Of a stretch of DNA of 64,000 nucleotides, positions 35,406-47,099 are shown piece by piece. The stretch's first letter is position 1; each line of letters starts with the position of its first letter. The notes under the pieces were generated by a model. The model was not told the origin of the DNA and did not search any database. It worked only from the letters and a program-made list of their open reading frames with translations. The stretch is from contig CM060975.1 of NCBI GenBank assembly GCA_030765065.1, forward strand, positions 202,592,007 to 202,656,006. The letters run 5' to 3'. This stretch comes from Deroplatys truncata. Lineage: Eukaryota > Arthropoda > Insecta > Mantodea > Mantidae. Both the position numbers and the translations under genes were made by a program.

Positions 35406-37201
35406 CAGGGTGAATCACCTAAACCTTGCACAGCAAATATTTCGGAAATGGAAAGTGCTATTGATGTGCAGTTTTCACAGCATTGATTGGTAGTCAGGGA
35501 CTCGTACACTTAACTTATAAACAGATTTTAATAACACCGAGAAAGTGTAGTTTTTGAGAAAACATACAATTTGTTAACTGGAACAATGCCTAGTTACATC
35601 AACAGAATAAAGGTAGGGTAAATTAGAATGTTAGTGGCGTTTGTTGCAAGTGGTTTACGAGAAATCTTATTTTGAAACCTTTACGCACCGACACTTGTAC
35701 AGCCTGTGGTAGCACAAACTAAAATAAAAGGGAATTACAACACTTCTGTGGATTCTTACAAGTAAGGAGAACATAGCCCTTCAAAATGACCACGGCAGCT
35801 TCAATGCACGCTTGCAGTCTGCTATGGAAAGACTGCTGCACACGTTCTAGCATTTCAGCAGAAATTTCAGAACAGGCAGCAGTAATACGTCGCTTCATAT
35901 CGTCTGGTGTAGTTGGTACATCCTTGTAGACAGTGTCTCTCAGCCTTCCCCACAGAAAAAAGTCTAAAGGGGCCATATCCGGTGAACGGGCCGGCCAAGG
36001 TACAGGTCCTCTTCGTCCAATCAAACGATTTAGAAACAATCCGTTAAGACAAGCTGTAGTACTTCGTGCACTATGGGCTGGACAGCCATCAAGTTGGTAC
36101 CACAGGTTCCTCCTAGTCTACAAAGGAACGTCTTCTAGCATCTGTGGCAGATGGTCTGTCAGGAGACTGCGATACTTGGGCGAGTTCATTGTTCCTTCTA
36201 TGAACAAAGGGCTTATGAGCTGATGGTTCACTATCCCACACTACACGTTTAAACACCATGGACGCTGACGTTCCACATGATGAAGCCAACGGGGATTGTC
36301 AACAGAACAATAGTGCATTTTTCTGCGGTTTACCTAGTCATGATTAGTAAATGTTGCCTCATCACTAAACAAGATACATGATGAATATGGAGCAGCTCTT
36401 GATGGAGAGAGATGTGACAGGGATGGAACCTATGGCGATAGAGAATGCGCAGTACACTTGCCCGAATTATGCCACTTACACGTGCGATTGTGCGGGAACT
36501 AATTTGCGGATCTACGGCAACGGCAGGCAAAACATTAATTTCTGCCTCTTCTCCAGTCACTTGTTTGTTTCTGTTACGTTTTCTAGGTGTTACAGTACCA
36601 CTTTCACGTAATTGGTTGAAGAGGGTAATAAATAATTGCCGAGATGGTTGACGTCTATTGGGATACGTTTGTGCATACACCGTACAGGAACGAACTGCAT
36701 TCTTCCTACACTCTCCATACACCATGAGCATGTCGGCTTTTTCCGCATTAGTAAACCCCATCTTCCACTCACGACTTAGTGCTTGAACTGTCACAAACTA
36801 ACTGACCAGAAAGTCGCTATACAATCAATGAACAGAAAACACAATGTAAACAAACATGGCATCACACCTAGCAACTAAGCAGATTGAATGGGACGAACAA
36901 TTGTTGGGGTGGAAACTTTTGAATATACGATTTCTCGTAAACCACATGTACTAGAACCCTGCAACAAAGACCATTGACATTCTAATTTACCCTACCTTTA
37001 TTCTGTTGATGTAACTAGGCATTGTTCTATTTAAAAATTGTATGTTTGCTCAAAAACTACACTTTCTCAGTATTATTAAAATCTGTTTATAGGCTAAGTG
37101 TACGAGCCCCTGACTACCAATCAATGCTGTAAAAACTGCACATCAATAGCACTTTCCATTTCCGAAATATTTTCGGTACAAGATTTAGGTGATTCACCAT
37201 G
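35406..37201 (-). mobile_element. Tc1/mariner-type element with long inverted repeats
   Basis: 1796 bp, flanked by TA (35404-35405 and 37202-37203). The ends are CAGGGTGAATCACCTAAA on the left and CATGGTGAATCACCTAAA on the right (minus strand). The inverted repeats continue with high identity for roughly 260 bp (shared blocks include ATTTCGGAAATGGAAAGTGC, ATTGATTGGTAGTCAGGG, ATGCCTAGTTACATC and TAAAGGTAGGGTAAATTAG). It sits in an older LR repeat. The transposase is on the minus strand. Confidence 0.92.
35719..36794 (-). pseudogene. Transposase of the 35.4-kb element, damaged
   Basis: Minus strand from ATG at 36794. Residues 1-130 (MTVQALSREWKMGFTNAEKA..., TYPNRRQPSRQLFITLF, DPQISSRTIARVSG) form the bipartite helix-turn-helix. 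A gap and frameshift near 36390-36370 remove the segment before the first catalytic block. FSDEATFTNHD follows at about 36340-36368 in another frame. Then come WYQLDGCPAHSAR near 36080-36110 (second aspartate) and PWPARSPDMAPLDFFLWG near 35940-36000 (third aspartate), ending ...FHSRLQACIEAAVV and a stop at 35719. All three catalytic aspartates appear present, so decay is modest. Confidence 0.85.
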
Positions 37202-37721
37202 TATAGGCGACATTCACATGACAGATAAAATGTATATCTTGAATTTTGGGAATAGTCTATGAAATCCTCTTCATTCGGAAGAAATTTTGTATATTCTTGT
37301 ATAACTGGTAAACATTAAGCAAAAGACGAAAAAGTACTATGCAAAAAATGTCGATCTCTTTAAAACACACAATTTATTTCCAATAAGCTTTTTTGTGGCA
37401 TAAGCCTTTCGAGATATCCGTTAAAATTTTTCGAATTGTTCATTTCTAGGTCATCCTAAAGTCCTTTCAATATTCAGTTGTTTCTCGCGATGGCATGGAA
37501 ACAGTATGGGATTTTAAGGCAGCATATAGCCTCCAGTTCTTAAACACTTGACTGTCACGGTTCCCTTTGTATCTATAACGAGATGTGTAATGCAGCTATA
37601 TTTCTGCAAAGGCTTATATGGATTAAAATGTAATAGAAAAATAAGCGTTAGTAAGAATATTTATTATACCCATTAATAAAGATACAGAGCAGAGAAATTT
37701 ATGTGAATGTATCACATCTGA

Positions 37722-38429
37722 TGTTTTTAGAAGTGTTTAACGCCTATTCTTACTGCATACACAATCACAGGCGGTGGGCACTGAGATACACGAAATTAAT
37801 GATAATTGGGAAAGGAAATTTGGGAAGGAAATGTTTCTAGCCTAAGTTTAACGTACCTCCACGTCATTTGCCAGTTATTAGGACAGGAAAATCTGAAAAA
37901 GCTTTATTCAGGAAGCCGATCCTGGCGGGATTTGAACCGCAGACCACCCCTTCACGAGTCTGTGCCTTAATGCGCTGGGCTATCCGTGTTGGTTTGGTTT
38001 TCCGTGGCGCAGCGGACTGTGGGCCAGAGTCCCACCTAATGCACTGTACTTCTTGATGCACGAGATTAATAGACCTGATGTGTGCCTTTAATTTACTCAA
38101 ACGTAAAAGTCTTTCTTTGTAAGCTGTGTATGAAATTAAAGTAAAAAAGGGATAATTTCGAAGAAAATGATTATTGGTTCAAATACACCAGGTGGCCCAG
38201 ACAAGTCGTCCTTTGCAGTTTTGTGTTTCCTACGTACATAGATGCAAACAAAGTTGCTGCTTCACTGCTGTTCAAAGGGACAGTGTAGGTACAAGCGAAA
38301 GGCCACTGAGGTAGTGTTGTTGTCTGCAGGTATTTACGTGGTAGTTTCGTACTGCTATGCTTCGCATGGTCGCCTGCATGAAGTTTGAGTCAGGCCGTTC
38401 AGACATAAAAGTAACTTTCACCAATAACG
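37722..38429. other. No gene; tRNA-like SINE head at 37885-38010 (minus)
   Basis: On the minus strand TAGCCCAGCGCATTAAGGC and a B-box region GCGGTTCAAATCCCGCC are spaced like a tRNA-derived promoter, so a SINE head is likely. The rest of the interval has no recognisable feature. Confidence 0.45.
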
Positions 38430-38545
38430 AACACTCAGATATGGTTACAATCTTTGCGGAGACGCGCAAAATGCAGCGGAGGCTCTAAGGCTGTTCAACG
38501 TAGAACATGGGCCTAAGAGGCCTTACATAAATTCGTCTACCAAGG
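38430..38545 (+). pseudogene. Transposase N-terminal fragment (mariner-type)
   Basis: In two frames the sequence reads FTNNEHSDMVTIF and then NAAEALRLFNVEHGPKRP, matching the first helix-turn-helix of transposases such as the one at 35719-36794 (FTNAEKADMLMVYGE...). Nothing downstream continues it. Confidence 0.5.
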
Positions 38546-38838
38546 TGGGCATATTTTTACACATGCTTATTATGAATAATGCACTAGTAGAAAATAATTT
38601 AATTCTAACGACCATTAAGGATAAATATAATAAAAATGGAATTTTGTTTAATCTTGTTAACTTTGCGGTACAGTTGGTGCCATATAGTTGTACTGATTGT
38701 AGATTAACTGTCATAGGACTAGATGACTTAACACGTGTACTCAGGTTTGCGTCAAGCGGCAATCCTGAATTCTTATTAATGAGCGAATTGCTTGTTAAAT
38801 AACCGATAAAACCCCTCCCATCCCCTCCCACACACACA

Positions 38839-38891
<53 letters not shown>

Positions 38892-39254
38892 TCAAATACC
38901 AGACTCTGGGCATACCGTCAAACGTTTTTGTTTAAAGACAACTTTCTGGAGCCCAGTCGGGAATCGAACCCGGAACACCTCATATAGTAGGTAGTTTCCC
39001 TACCAAGTCTTCTTTGCAGTTCCGCTTAGGCAAACCTTTTGGCATCCGCGCTATCCGGTATAAACTAACTTCAACCAAGGACGGCTTGTGTGGACCACCT
39101 GGTAGAGACAAAGAGGAAAGCGGAAAGGAGGGAGAAACGGAGAAGTTTGGGTTTGCTGCCACGGACTTGCCTTTGGATAGAAACCTATTATTAAATTATT
39201 GATTTTCAGCTAAGCCAAATTCTTCGATATATGACTAGAGTATCGTTTATATAT
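38546..39254. other. No gene; (CA)n and a tRNA-like head
   Basis: A (CA)n tract occupies about 38829-38890. At 38945-39010 the minus strand has GGTAGGGAAACTACC and GTTCCGGGTTCGATTCCCG, a B-box-like sequence suggesting another SINE head. No coding signal was seen. Confidence 0.5.
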
Positions 39255-40112
39255 TTTCCTTCTGTATTGCTGTTCACCTACAGTACGAACAGGAAGTATA
39301 ATTATTGTATTCCACCCTAAAATTACGTACAGATTTCATCGGCAGTACACATTTTGATGCTCCCTGAGTACAAAAATAGCAATTTTAAAAAGAGGCCTGT
39401 CTGTGAACAGCATAACTCAAAAACGAAAGTTCAGTAAACACTAAACTTAGTATTTTTCTTTAGCATCTTCCAAAAATGCAGTATGAAGACTTTAAAGAAA
39501 GTCCCTTTAACCCAGCTACCTTTATGTGGAACATTTTTCAAAATTTTTGATTTTGTAAAAAATGACTAATGATTTTGATTAAAATACCATATATTAAAGA
39601 TATTTACATAACAAATAAAACGTATATTTTGAATTTTCTAGCAATAGCCTGTGAAGTCCTGTTCATTCAGGATTTTTGCATAATATTATATAAGCGGTAA
39701 GCAATAGACGAAAAAGTAGTACACAGAAAATGTAGATCTATTTAAAATACACAATTTATTCTAAATAACCCTTTTTGTTGCATAAGCCATTTGAAATATC
39801 TGTTATTAATGGTTCGAATTGATCAACGCTTTGTTCATTCTTTCTAAGTCCTGTCGATATTCAGTTGTTTCTCGCGATTGCATGGAAACAGTATGGAATT
39901 TTAAGGACAGTATATAGCGTCCACTTTATAAACATTTTACTGTCGTTGTTTCCTTTGTATCTATAACGAAATGTATAATGTAGCTATTTATGTGAAGGTT
40001 TATCTCGATTATAATGAAGTAAATAGAAAAATGAGCTTTCTTAAGAATAATTTGTATACCCACTAATAGGCAATATAGGGAAAAGAAAGTCATGTGAATG
40101 TAATTTATCAGA
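39255..40112 (-). repeat. LR repeat, old copy
   Basis: Diverged R end (CTACAGTACGAACAGGAAG), TGTATTCCACCC, GAACAGCATAACTCAAAAACG, CTACCTTTATGTGGAAC, the old-type middle with TCAGTTGTTTCTCGCGATTG, and the L end (GAATGTAATTTATCAGA) before a T-run. The GT tract is nearly lost. Confidence 0.82.
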
Positions 40113-41436
40113 TTTTTCTTATTGAGATGCCTGTTGGTAGTTAGTGCTGCGTTGGTAGAAATGTAATGACGATTAGCGAGCAAGTGTCAGAGGAACAAAA
40201 GGTACAACTTGGAGGCAGAGGCTCCCGAGCTGGAATTTGATCTTTGATAGTTGCCTGAGAAGCGCGATAAAGGTATTTGGGGAACAGAATAATTTCGTCT
40301 GACGGAAACATCACACCGACCTGCTGCATGTAAAACATTACGCTGAAGAGGCACACATACACAGAATATAACAGCGGTCAGGGGGTTGGGGGCCTCAATC
40401 GCAACGATTGGCTGACTACCACCGGCTCCGGGCAGCATTCGTTTCGTTCATTCGCCCCGGTCAAAACCTATCCAACTGGAATGTTATTTCCGAAAACAGG
40501 CAGGCATCCCGTGTGCAAATGCAATCCTGTCTGTTTCATTAATTCAGGCAGACAGTGGTTTCTATGGCAAGGGTTGGGGGGCGGGGTGGGTAGTCATATT
40601 CTGCGCCAAACACTGTAACACGCTCAAAAGTTAGCTCTAAACAATATCCCCTAGAGGTAGACTCGCACACCCACTCAGCGAGCCTCTTCCGCACGCTGCT
40701 TTGTGCATTTTGGAAAATAGGAAAAGTGGGGGGAGGGGTTTTGTCAGTGTTTGTGTACAAGAATGATTTCTCTCTCTCTCGCTCTGTGTCAAATTACGGC
40801 AGAACCGTGTATACATAGCCAGCCAGATCAGATCTGTCCTGTTTTGCCAGCATAGAAACGAATGATCATGGTTTGTATATTCCCATGTGTATGTGTGTTA
40901 GAGAGCAAGCTCGCCTTGTTTTTTGGATGAAGGATGCATTGTCACAAACCCATGTTTTATGTGAGGAACTCTGAGCGCGGCAACAGAATGCCAACTAAAA
41001 CCAAAATAACAATATGCGTTCTTGTCTGTCCGATTGTGTGGCGTCCTAATTGAAACCAAATTTGGTCATGCAAAATGAATACGTAATGATTAGACCCCGT
41101 ATTTGTGTGTAGTATAGTAGTAAAATATGCATCTAAATATGCACGAAAATGGGGAATGGGGAAACGAAAGAAAGTGACCACTAAATGAACTCAAGGCTGA
41201 CTTTCTGTAGCCATTATAAATTCATACATATTCTTTAGGTACTATAACATTTGAAAGTAATTATTCTATTTGCGTTACTTCGCTCATAGTATACATTTTT
41301 ACCTTGGAATCATTAAAAACAATATAATGTATAACATTCACTGAACCTTCCCTAATCACTTTCTACAACCATTCTTCCAAAAACTTATTCTTCTTGTTAA
41401 TCACATAAGGTTTGTGTACAAATTCAGACATTCCGT
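40113..41436. other. No gene recognised; moderately GC-rich block
   Basis: This stretch is less AT-rich than its neighbours, has short (TC)n near 40770-40783 and G-runs near 40574-40590, and contains only short open frames without known motifs. It is one of the few places where unique host DNA might be present. Confidence 0.4.
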
Positions 41437-41447
41437 TATAGGTATAA

Positions 41448-41722
41448 TAAATAAATAAATTGAATTTTATTTATGGATTCTCTTTAACCGCTATGATTAT
41501 TAGCGTTTCAATCTATATTGGTCGTGAAAAACCAGAAATTGTACTCAGGCCTCTTTATCAGGCTTAAAGTTCTACGACACGCGACCACCGGCTTTACTTC
41601 CCTTCCAAAGGAAGCCATGCTAAGGATTTTTACGCCCGAAAATCCATCTCCCTCCGCCGGGTTTCAACCCACGACCTCGGGAACTAGAGATTAGCACAGT
41701 ACCTCTAGACCACGGAGGACGA
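41448..41722 (-). mobile_element. SINE (family I), full copy with target duplication
   Basis: The minus strand carries the head (CGTCCTCCGTGGTCTAGAGG, then B box GGTTGAAACCCGGCGG), the body and the CATAAATAAAATTCAA tail. TATAGGTATAA flanks it exactly (41437-41447 and 41723-41733). Confidence 0.92.
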
Positions 41723-41795
41723 TATAGGTATAAGGAGGATGCGATAGTCAGATTTTTGGAAAAGCATGTCACTATGTGATAGCTTTAAATTAAAT

Positions 41796-42074
41796 TCAGT
41801 TTTATTTATGGACGCTCTTTAACTACTATTATCTTTAGCGTCCGATTCTATATTGGACGTGAAAGACTGGAAATTATGCTCAGAGGCCTCTTTATCAGGC
41901 TTGAGGTTCTTTTACGTGGCGTAAATCTACGACACGGGACCACCGGCTTTACTTCCCTTCCGAAGGAAACCACGTTAAGGAATTTTACGCCCGAAAAAAT
42001 CGCCCTTCGCCGGGTTTGAACACACGACCTCGGTAACTAGAGGCTAGCATGGTACCTCTAGACCACGGAGGATT
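41796..42074 (-). mobile_element. SINE (family I), second copy in same orientation
   Basis: Head ATCCTCCGTGGTCTAGAGG, B-box-like GTGTTCAAACCCGGCG, body and CATAAATAAAACTGAA tail on the minus strand. TTTAAAT at both sides may be the target duplication. It starts only about 60-70 bp after the previous SINE. Confidence 0.88.
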
Positions 42075-42184
42075 TTTAAATGCCATGCTCTTTTCACGTC
42101 CACAAGAAAGAAGGACAGAAAGAACGAAGGAAAAAAGCTGGTAACAATTTTCCATTTGAAAGAAGAAAAAGAGAAAGAAAGAAA

Positions 42185-42667
42185 AAGCATTTGACACTAC
42201 TTACGTGCTTTAAATAAATCTATTTTTTTTGTGTAGTGAGTTTCTGTCTATCTCTTATGCTCTACCAATTATATAAAACTTCTTCCAATGAAGAGGACTT
42301 CACAGGCTACTCCAAAAACATTTATTTGTCATGCAAATATCTTACACATGCGGCATTTCGTCAAAATCGTTACAGCCATTTTAATAAAATTAAAAATAAC
42401 GAAAAGTAGTGAATGTAAAGAGTAGTTCGGGGTCGGGAATTTCTTTGAAAACCTTCCTGCAGCTTCTTGGAAGCTGGACTTAAATATCAACACACACATA
42501 TCAACGCTACACACACACACACATAAAAACACATTTTTTTCCCTAAATGTACTTTGTTTTTATTCAGGATACCTGTATTCAGTGTGCTTTTGGTAAAATC
42601 TCGAAATCGAATGTTTGGGTGAAATGTAATTCTTCCTTTATTTAATACAGCTACGTAGAAGAAAAAG
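42185..42667 (+). repeat. LR repeat, R module only
   Basis: It runs from TTTTTTTTGTGTAGTGAG through TTCGGGGTCGGGAATTTC, a broken (CA)n (42484-42525), AAATCTCGAAATCGAATG and an end CTACGTAGAAGAAAAAG before TAA. No L module precedes it. Confidence 0.75.
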
Positions 42668-43344
42668 TAAACAGCAGTAAGTGCTTAGTTATTAAATATG
42701 CGGAAACAACATTCAAATGTATAGATGTGATACTGAACCCGTGATGGGAAGAAAAAGAATACTAGTCGGCTACGATATGAGTGCGTGCGGCGGGAAGAGG
42801 AACCAAACAGTTACGGCGATGCCTCAAAAGGACAATGGGGTAAAGAAATCATTTGCAGTTGCGAGCTGCACTTCCTAGCAATGCTGAGGCTTGCAAATGT
42901 ACTACTGTTTTCATTGATCACTCTCCTCTGACCCCAAGCCTCGAAGACGTTCGCATTGCCAACAAAAACATTGGCGCCCTCCTCCACGTCCACACATATC
43001 GTGGCCGACTAGTACTTTGGAAATTGTAAGCATACAATACAATATATTTTGAAAATAGATATTGTTGCGAAAAAATATTTGACAAACAAATGGCATATTT
43101 AATGATATGTTTTTCCTGTATTCAGAGCTTTTGTCCAACTCCTAGGATTTCCACTGTTATACGGAATTGTATAAAAAAATTAATCATAAGAAGAAGATTT
43201 GAATTTGCAGAAAATTCAATACATAAATTTAATTTGTTACCTTATCATCATTGCAAGAACCTGGTCCGGTTTCAACTTGTTAGCTTCATATTTTCCTGGG
43301 CCGACCTACATCTTTTGATGTATATTGTAAAACTAACTTAGGAT
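42668..43344. other. No gene recognised
   Basis: No domain or repeat was recognised. An 83-codon frame at 43090-43341 has no motif and low complexity. Confidence 0.4.
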
Positions 43345-43421
43345 ATTTATTTATTTACTGCCTCAACAGGCATTGGTCCCAATTACAGAAGGGTTAGACA
43401 AGTAAACATACATACACAAAC

Positions 43422-43465
<44 letters not shown>

Positions 43466-44010
43466 CACATACATACACACAAAATAAAAAAACAAACAAA
43501 TCAAGCAATCAATAACGCCCATATCTAATTAAGATAGAGTTCTTTTGACAATAGTTTTAAATGAAGAGTACTTGAGAGAAAATCAAGTACACTTTCCAGT
43601 GATATTTTGTTATACATTAAACACATTCTCAATAAAATACAATTCTTACATGATATAGACCTAGGAATCTGATAGAAAAAAGAAAGCGTAATTTCAGGTT
43701 CAAATGCCTTACATTAAAGTTTAATTGTTCTAAGAACCATGGATTATCTATAATATAGTTAAGCCACTTTATATAGTAACATTTGATCAGTAACTGCTCT
43801 TCTAACACTCAGTTTGTCAACATTACATTCACTTAAAAAGTTCTGGTATTGGAAACCATAACTATGTGCTGATATGTTACATTTCTTCCATCAAAGAAAC
43901 CTAAGAAACTTTTTCTGAATTATTTCGAATTTATTTATAACAATCTGAAATTATGGATTCCAAATTGTGAAAGCATTCGACTTTAGACCCAACGTAAGTT
44001 AAGACAGAAT
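43345..44010 (-). pseudogene. LINE 3' end, RT C-terminal region (CR1/Jockey-like)
   Basis: Minus strand across frameshifts: WNP.FQIVINKFEIIQKKFL, RFLWWKKCNISAHSYGFQYQ, NVDKLSVRRAVTDQMLLYKV, then FLEQLNFNVRHLNLKLRF. This order (VWNP...I..IE.IQKKFLRFL...L..RR...D...LYK) is typical of the region after the RT core in CR1/Jockey-group LINEs. The 3' side near 43345-43400 (TTTATTTATTTACTGCC, CAACAGGCATTGG) looks like a LINE 3' untranslated end. A (TA)n lies at 43425-43464. Confidence 0.65.
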
Positions 44011-44127
44011 GTGCCCGAATTAATTTTATAATGTGTTAATTTATTTAGTATTTAATTTGATATAATTATGATATGTGTGTATAATGTGAACACCGTGTAA
44101 ATAGCCATTTTTATATAATGTAATACT

Positions 44128-44129
<2 letters not shown>

Positions 44130-44163
<34 letters not shown>
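44130..44163. repeat. (TA)n microsatellite
   Basis: About 17 TA units. Confidence 0.95.
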
Positions 44164-44169
<6 letters not shown>

Positions 44170-44289
44170 TCCTGTGTCACTAGTTTGGAATGTCTTAAAC
44201 TCTGCCGTTTGTAGAAAGTGTGCTATTCGCATGTGCAGAGGAAACCAGGATCTTTTGTATTAGTCTAGGGTAATGTTTTATGACTTTAT

Positions 44290-45080
44290 TTGTCTCCGCT
44301 CCGGAAGTGAGGGAAAAACAACACAGAACGGAAAATTACCGAGAGAAGCCCGGGAAAAGGTCACGTGATATATACAAAATAGCCAATAAGAATATATATA
44401 TATATATAAGTTAAGTAATATTTAGCCACGCTGAGAGAACCGTGAAAATTCCTCCAAGAGAAATCGTATCCTAAAATTTTAAGCTGGGGATTGTGGTCTT
44501 TAAATAGTCGAGATTTACCCCCAAAATCGAGGAGTTAACTTGTAGATACAGACGAGGAATCCACGCTACTCCGGAAGAGTTCTTTTGTGCGGAAGTGTAA
44601 ATGTGACTAATCACATACTAATTAACAATATATCGGTGATTCCCTAGTTCTATATAGTGATAAGTGAACAGGAACATTATTCAGTGTTTTTAAAGTGAGA
44701 AGTGACAATAAGTTGCAGTTACCTAAACATTATGATGAGTAGTGAATTCGCCTCTGAGCTCCTTTGTACCACCACCGAGATCGACGAGCTTATTAGCAAT
44801 CCTGATATGCAAAGTCCATGCAGACATCTCCGCTGAGAACCAACCAGCCAGGGCAACAGCGAGAATTACCGTACAATTAAATCAACCAGCCAGGACAACA
44901 AGATAAAACCACGTCGGATGGAGAACATAAAGCAGGTACAGTTAATTTTACCATTACTTCTCCTGTATCTACCAATACACCCGTTCGATTCCAACCCGCG
45001 CGAGCATCGAGCCCGGGACTGCAACCAACGGCGCAGTTTTCGAAGCATAGAGAGGCGAAGACTGACGCAAAGTATTATAG
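44290..45080 (+). other. Possible retroelement 5' region
   Basis: After 44290 the composition changes, with transcript-leader-like sequence (GTGATAAGTGAACAGG, TTCAGTGTTTTTAAAGTG). It runs to an ATG at about 44731 opening MMSSEFASELLCTTTEIDEL, which stops after about 34 residues. Later frames are proline/arginine-rich (45000s). This pattern resembles a LINE 5' end with the start of ORF1, but no domain is recognisable. It could equally be unrelated host DNA. Confidence 0.25.
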
Positions 45081-45480
45081 AATAAAATCAACGAAAAACA
45101 GCATATCTATCCTGTTGCATTCTTTTTACATGTTCCTTCCACTTTTACTTAGGTATATGAATCCATTTTGTTTGTTCTGGCCACATTTTTAAGCGGATTT
45201 CTAATATTTAGTTCCTTAATTATACATTAATATTTAAAATATATTATATTGTAATTAAAATTGCTAGAATCATATTGAGAAACTAAAAGTAACAAGCATT
45301 TTTCATATCAAGAGTGGCTTGGAATGAGGGATGTTTCTTCAAAATCTTTGGCTGATGTGCCTTAGTGCCTGGGTCTAATATGAAAGACAAACACATACAC
45401 ATGGACGTTTTTCTAAAAAGGCTTTCCGCGCTCAGTACTTTACTTGTACTCTTAGTTTTGAACTTTGTATTCATGCACAA

Positions 45481-45886
45481 ACCGAGCGGAGTGGCTCTGG
45501 AGGTAACGTCTGTGGTCCGCATTCAGGAGATCCCGCGTTCAAACCCCCCCTGCGCCAGCCAATCTGAACGAAGTTTTTTTCGCGGTTTTCCTCGGTTGCT
45601 AGCGGAATGCTGGGTTGGATAATTTGATCCTATCATCCTATCATCCCTTTTATCACTATATTTAATATCCTTCTTCTTCACCGCTATAGGTACACGGCGA
45701 ATTTATACCAGAGTTCGGAAAAAAGGTACCAATAGGCATTGGGCTGATCACCTATCCTGGATAGTCTATGATCCAGAGTTTGTTTGCTCCCTGATAGGCT
45801 ACTGACCCTAGGCATTGGCTTCTAAGACCTTCCGAATGTAAGTCCTAAAATGAGAAGGATAATCAGTTAAAGAAAAAGAAACACAA
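45481..45886 (+). mobile_element. SINE (family III), full copy with target duplication
   Basis: The head is ACCGAGCGGAGTGGCTCTGG, AGGTAACGTCTGTGG, B-box CGCGTTCAAACCCC. The body is TTTTTTTCGCGGTTTTCCTC, GGTTGCTAGCGGAATGCTGG. The tail is CATTGGGCTGATCACC, ATCCTGGATAG, AAGTCCTAAAATGAGAAGG. GTATTCATGYACAA flanks both sides (45467-45480, 45887-45900, one mismatch), fixing 406 bp. Family II and III share the tail but have different heads. Confidence 0.92.
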
Positions 45887-45927
45887 GTATTCATGTACAA
45901 TCTTTCAAACTTTGGTCTGAGGAAATA

Positions 45928-46002
45928 CTTTATTGTTTAAATTTTCTCAAAGGTTAAAACGATTGGCAGAATCGAATCGCTTTTCGTAATAAAAAGGTCA
46001 TT

Positions 46003-46042
<40 letters not shown>

Positions 46043-46483
46043 TTTTATTGTTTAAAAATTTCCAAAGCTTAGTATGATTGGCAGAATGGAATCTGTTTTC
46101 GAAATAAAAAGGGCTATTTTAATATTAACAATAGTAATAAATAATAACAATTATTATTATATTTTGTTGCTTAAAACTTCTCAAAATTTAGAACGAACAG
46201 CAGAATGCAATCGCTTTTCGAAATAAAAAGGGCTATTTATAATTATAATAATGATAATAATAAATGTTAATCTTTTTCAAAGATATCTAGTTTTTTAATA
46301 AATGAATTTAATTTTGAGAATGTAAATTATGTAATATTTAATTATTTAGCTATTTAATATTCTTAACTTTAAGAACAATAATAATAGTAATAATAATGTT
46401 TTATTGTTTAAAACTTTGCAAAGCTTAGTATGATTAGCAGAATGGAATCGCTTTTCGAAATAAAAAGGATTATTTTAATAATA

Positions 46484-46548
<65 letters not shown>

Positions 46549-46550
46549 AG
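45928..46550. repeat. Compound tandem repeat of about 90-115 bp units with (AAT)n
   Basis: Four diverged units start near 45928, 46041, 46158 and 46397. Each has TTTTATTGTTTAAAA, an AAAGCTTAGTATGATTGGC-like block, AGAATGGAATCGCTTTTCG and AAATAAAAAGG, followed by an AAT/ATT-rich tract. The longest pure tracts are about 46003-46041 and 46485-46549. The unit and its trinucleotide tail appear to have multiplied together. Confidence 0.85.
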
Positions 46551-47099
46551 GGGATATTCTGCATTTCGGTCGATTCTGAATCCAAACCAAGGTGATGGTA
46601 CACAAAAAAGTCACGTTTCTACCACATTAAGCCTTACTTAAATGTCATATTTTGTAGCAGGCAGTAACTACCCTATTTATAATGGAAACTGTAGGCATGT
46701 TTTGATCCCTCATGCTGAACCAAACTTGCGGCAATGTTTGCTAATAGAATCAATAGTGTCTCCCTTGTATTATTTCTGCTGTTAAATGCAAAAGGGGTTG
46801 GTAATGCAACCGTTCACCCTTTTGCTGTGGGTAGGCTCATTATTCCTATCGACTCTTGCGGCAATCGAATTAAGAGCTAGCTGAATGCGAATTTGTTTCC
46901 TCCTAAATGTCACAATGGTAGATCAAACGCAACCAGGATCAGTAATTTAAGTAATCAGTTCTGCAGGGATTATATCGGCACATGAATAAACATTCTGATG
47001 GCCAAGCTGAAAAAAAAAAAATCTGATGCACACCCACCCGACTTTCCCTATGCAAAGTAAATTAACACATCATAGAACCTATTGGGAATACTCTGACGG
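46551..47099. other. No gene; short L-module fragment at 47022-47060
   Basis: After an A-run, TCTGATGCACACCCACCCG and ACTTTCCCTATGC match the first 40 bp of the LR L module. The remainder has no recognisable feature. Confidence 0.5.

Larger units (their letters stand above)
35048..37721 (-). repeat. LR repeat, old copy split by a transposon
   Basis: The R end (ACTTTCTATACTGCG) starts at 35048. R blocks run to ATTAAAATACCATA at 35403, stop at an inserted element (35406-37201), and resume GACATTCACATGACAG..., continuing through TGAATTTTGGGAATAG and the long old-type middle to an L end near 37721. The repeat is colinear with other old copies once the insertion is removed. Confidence 0.85.

Noticed and set aside
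38523..38891. 122-codon minus-strand frame
   Set aside because: It starts in a CA repeat and shows no recognisable motif downstream.
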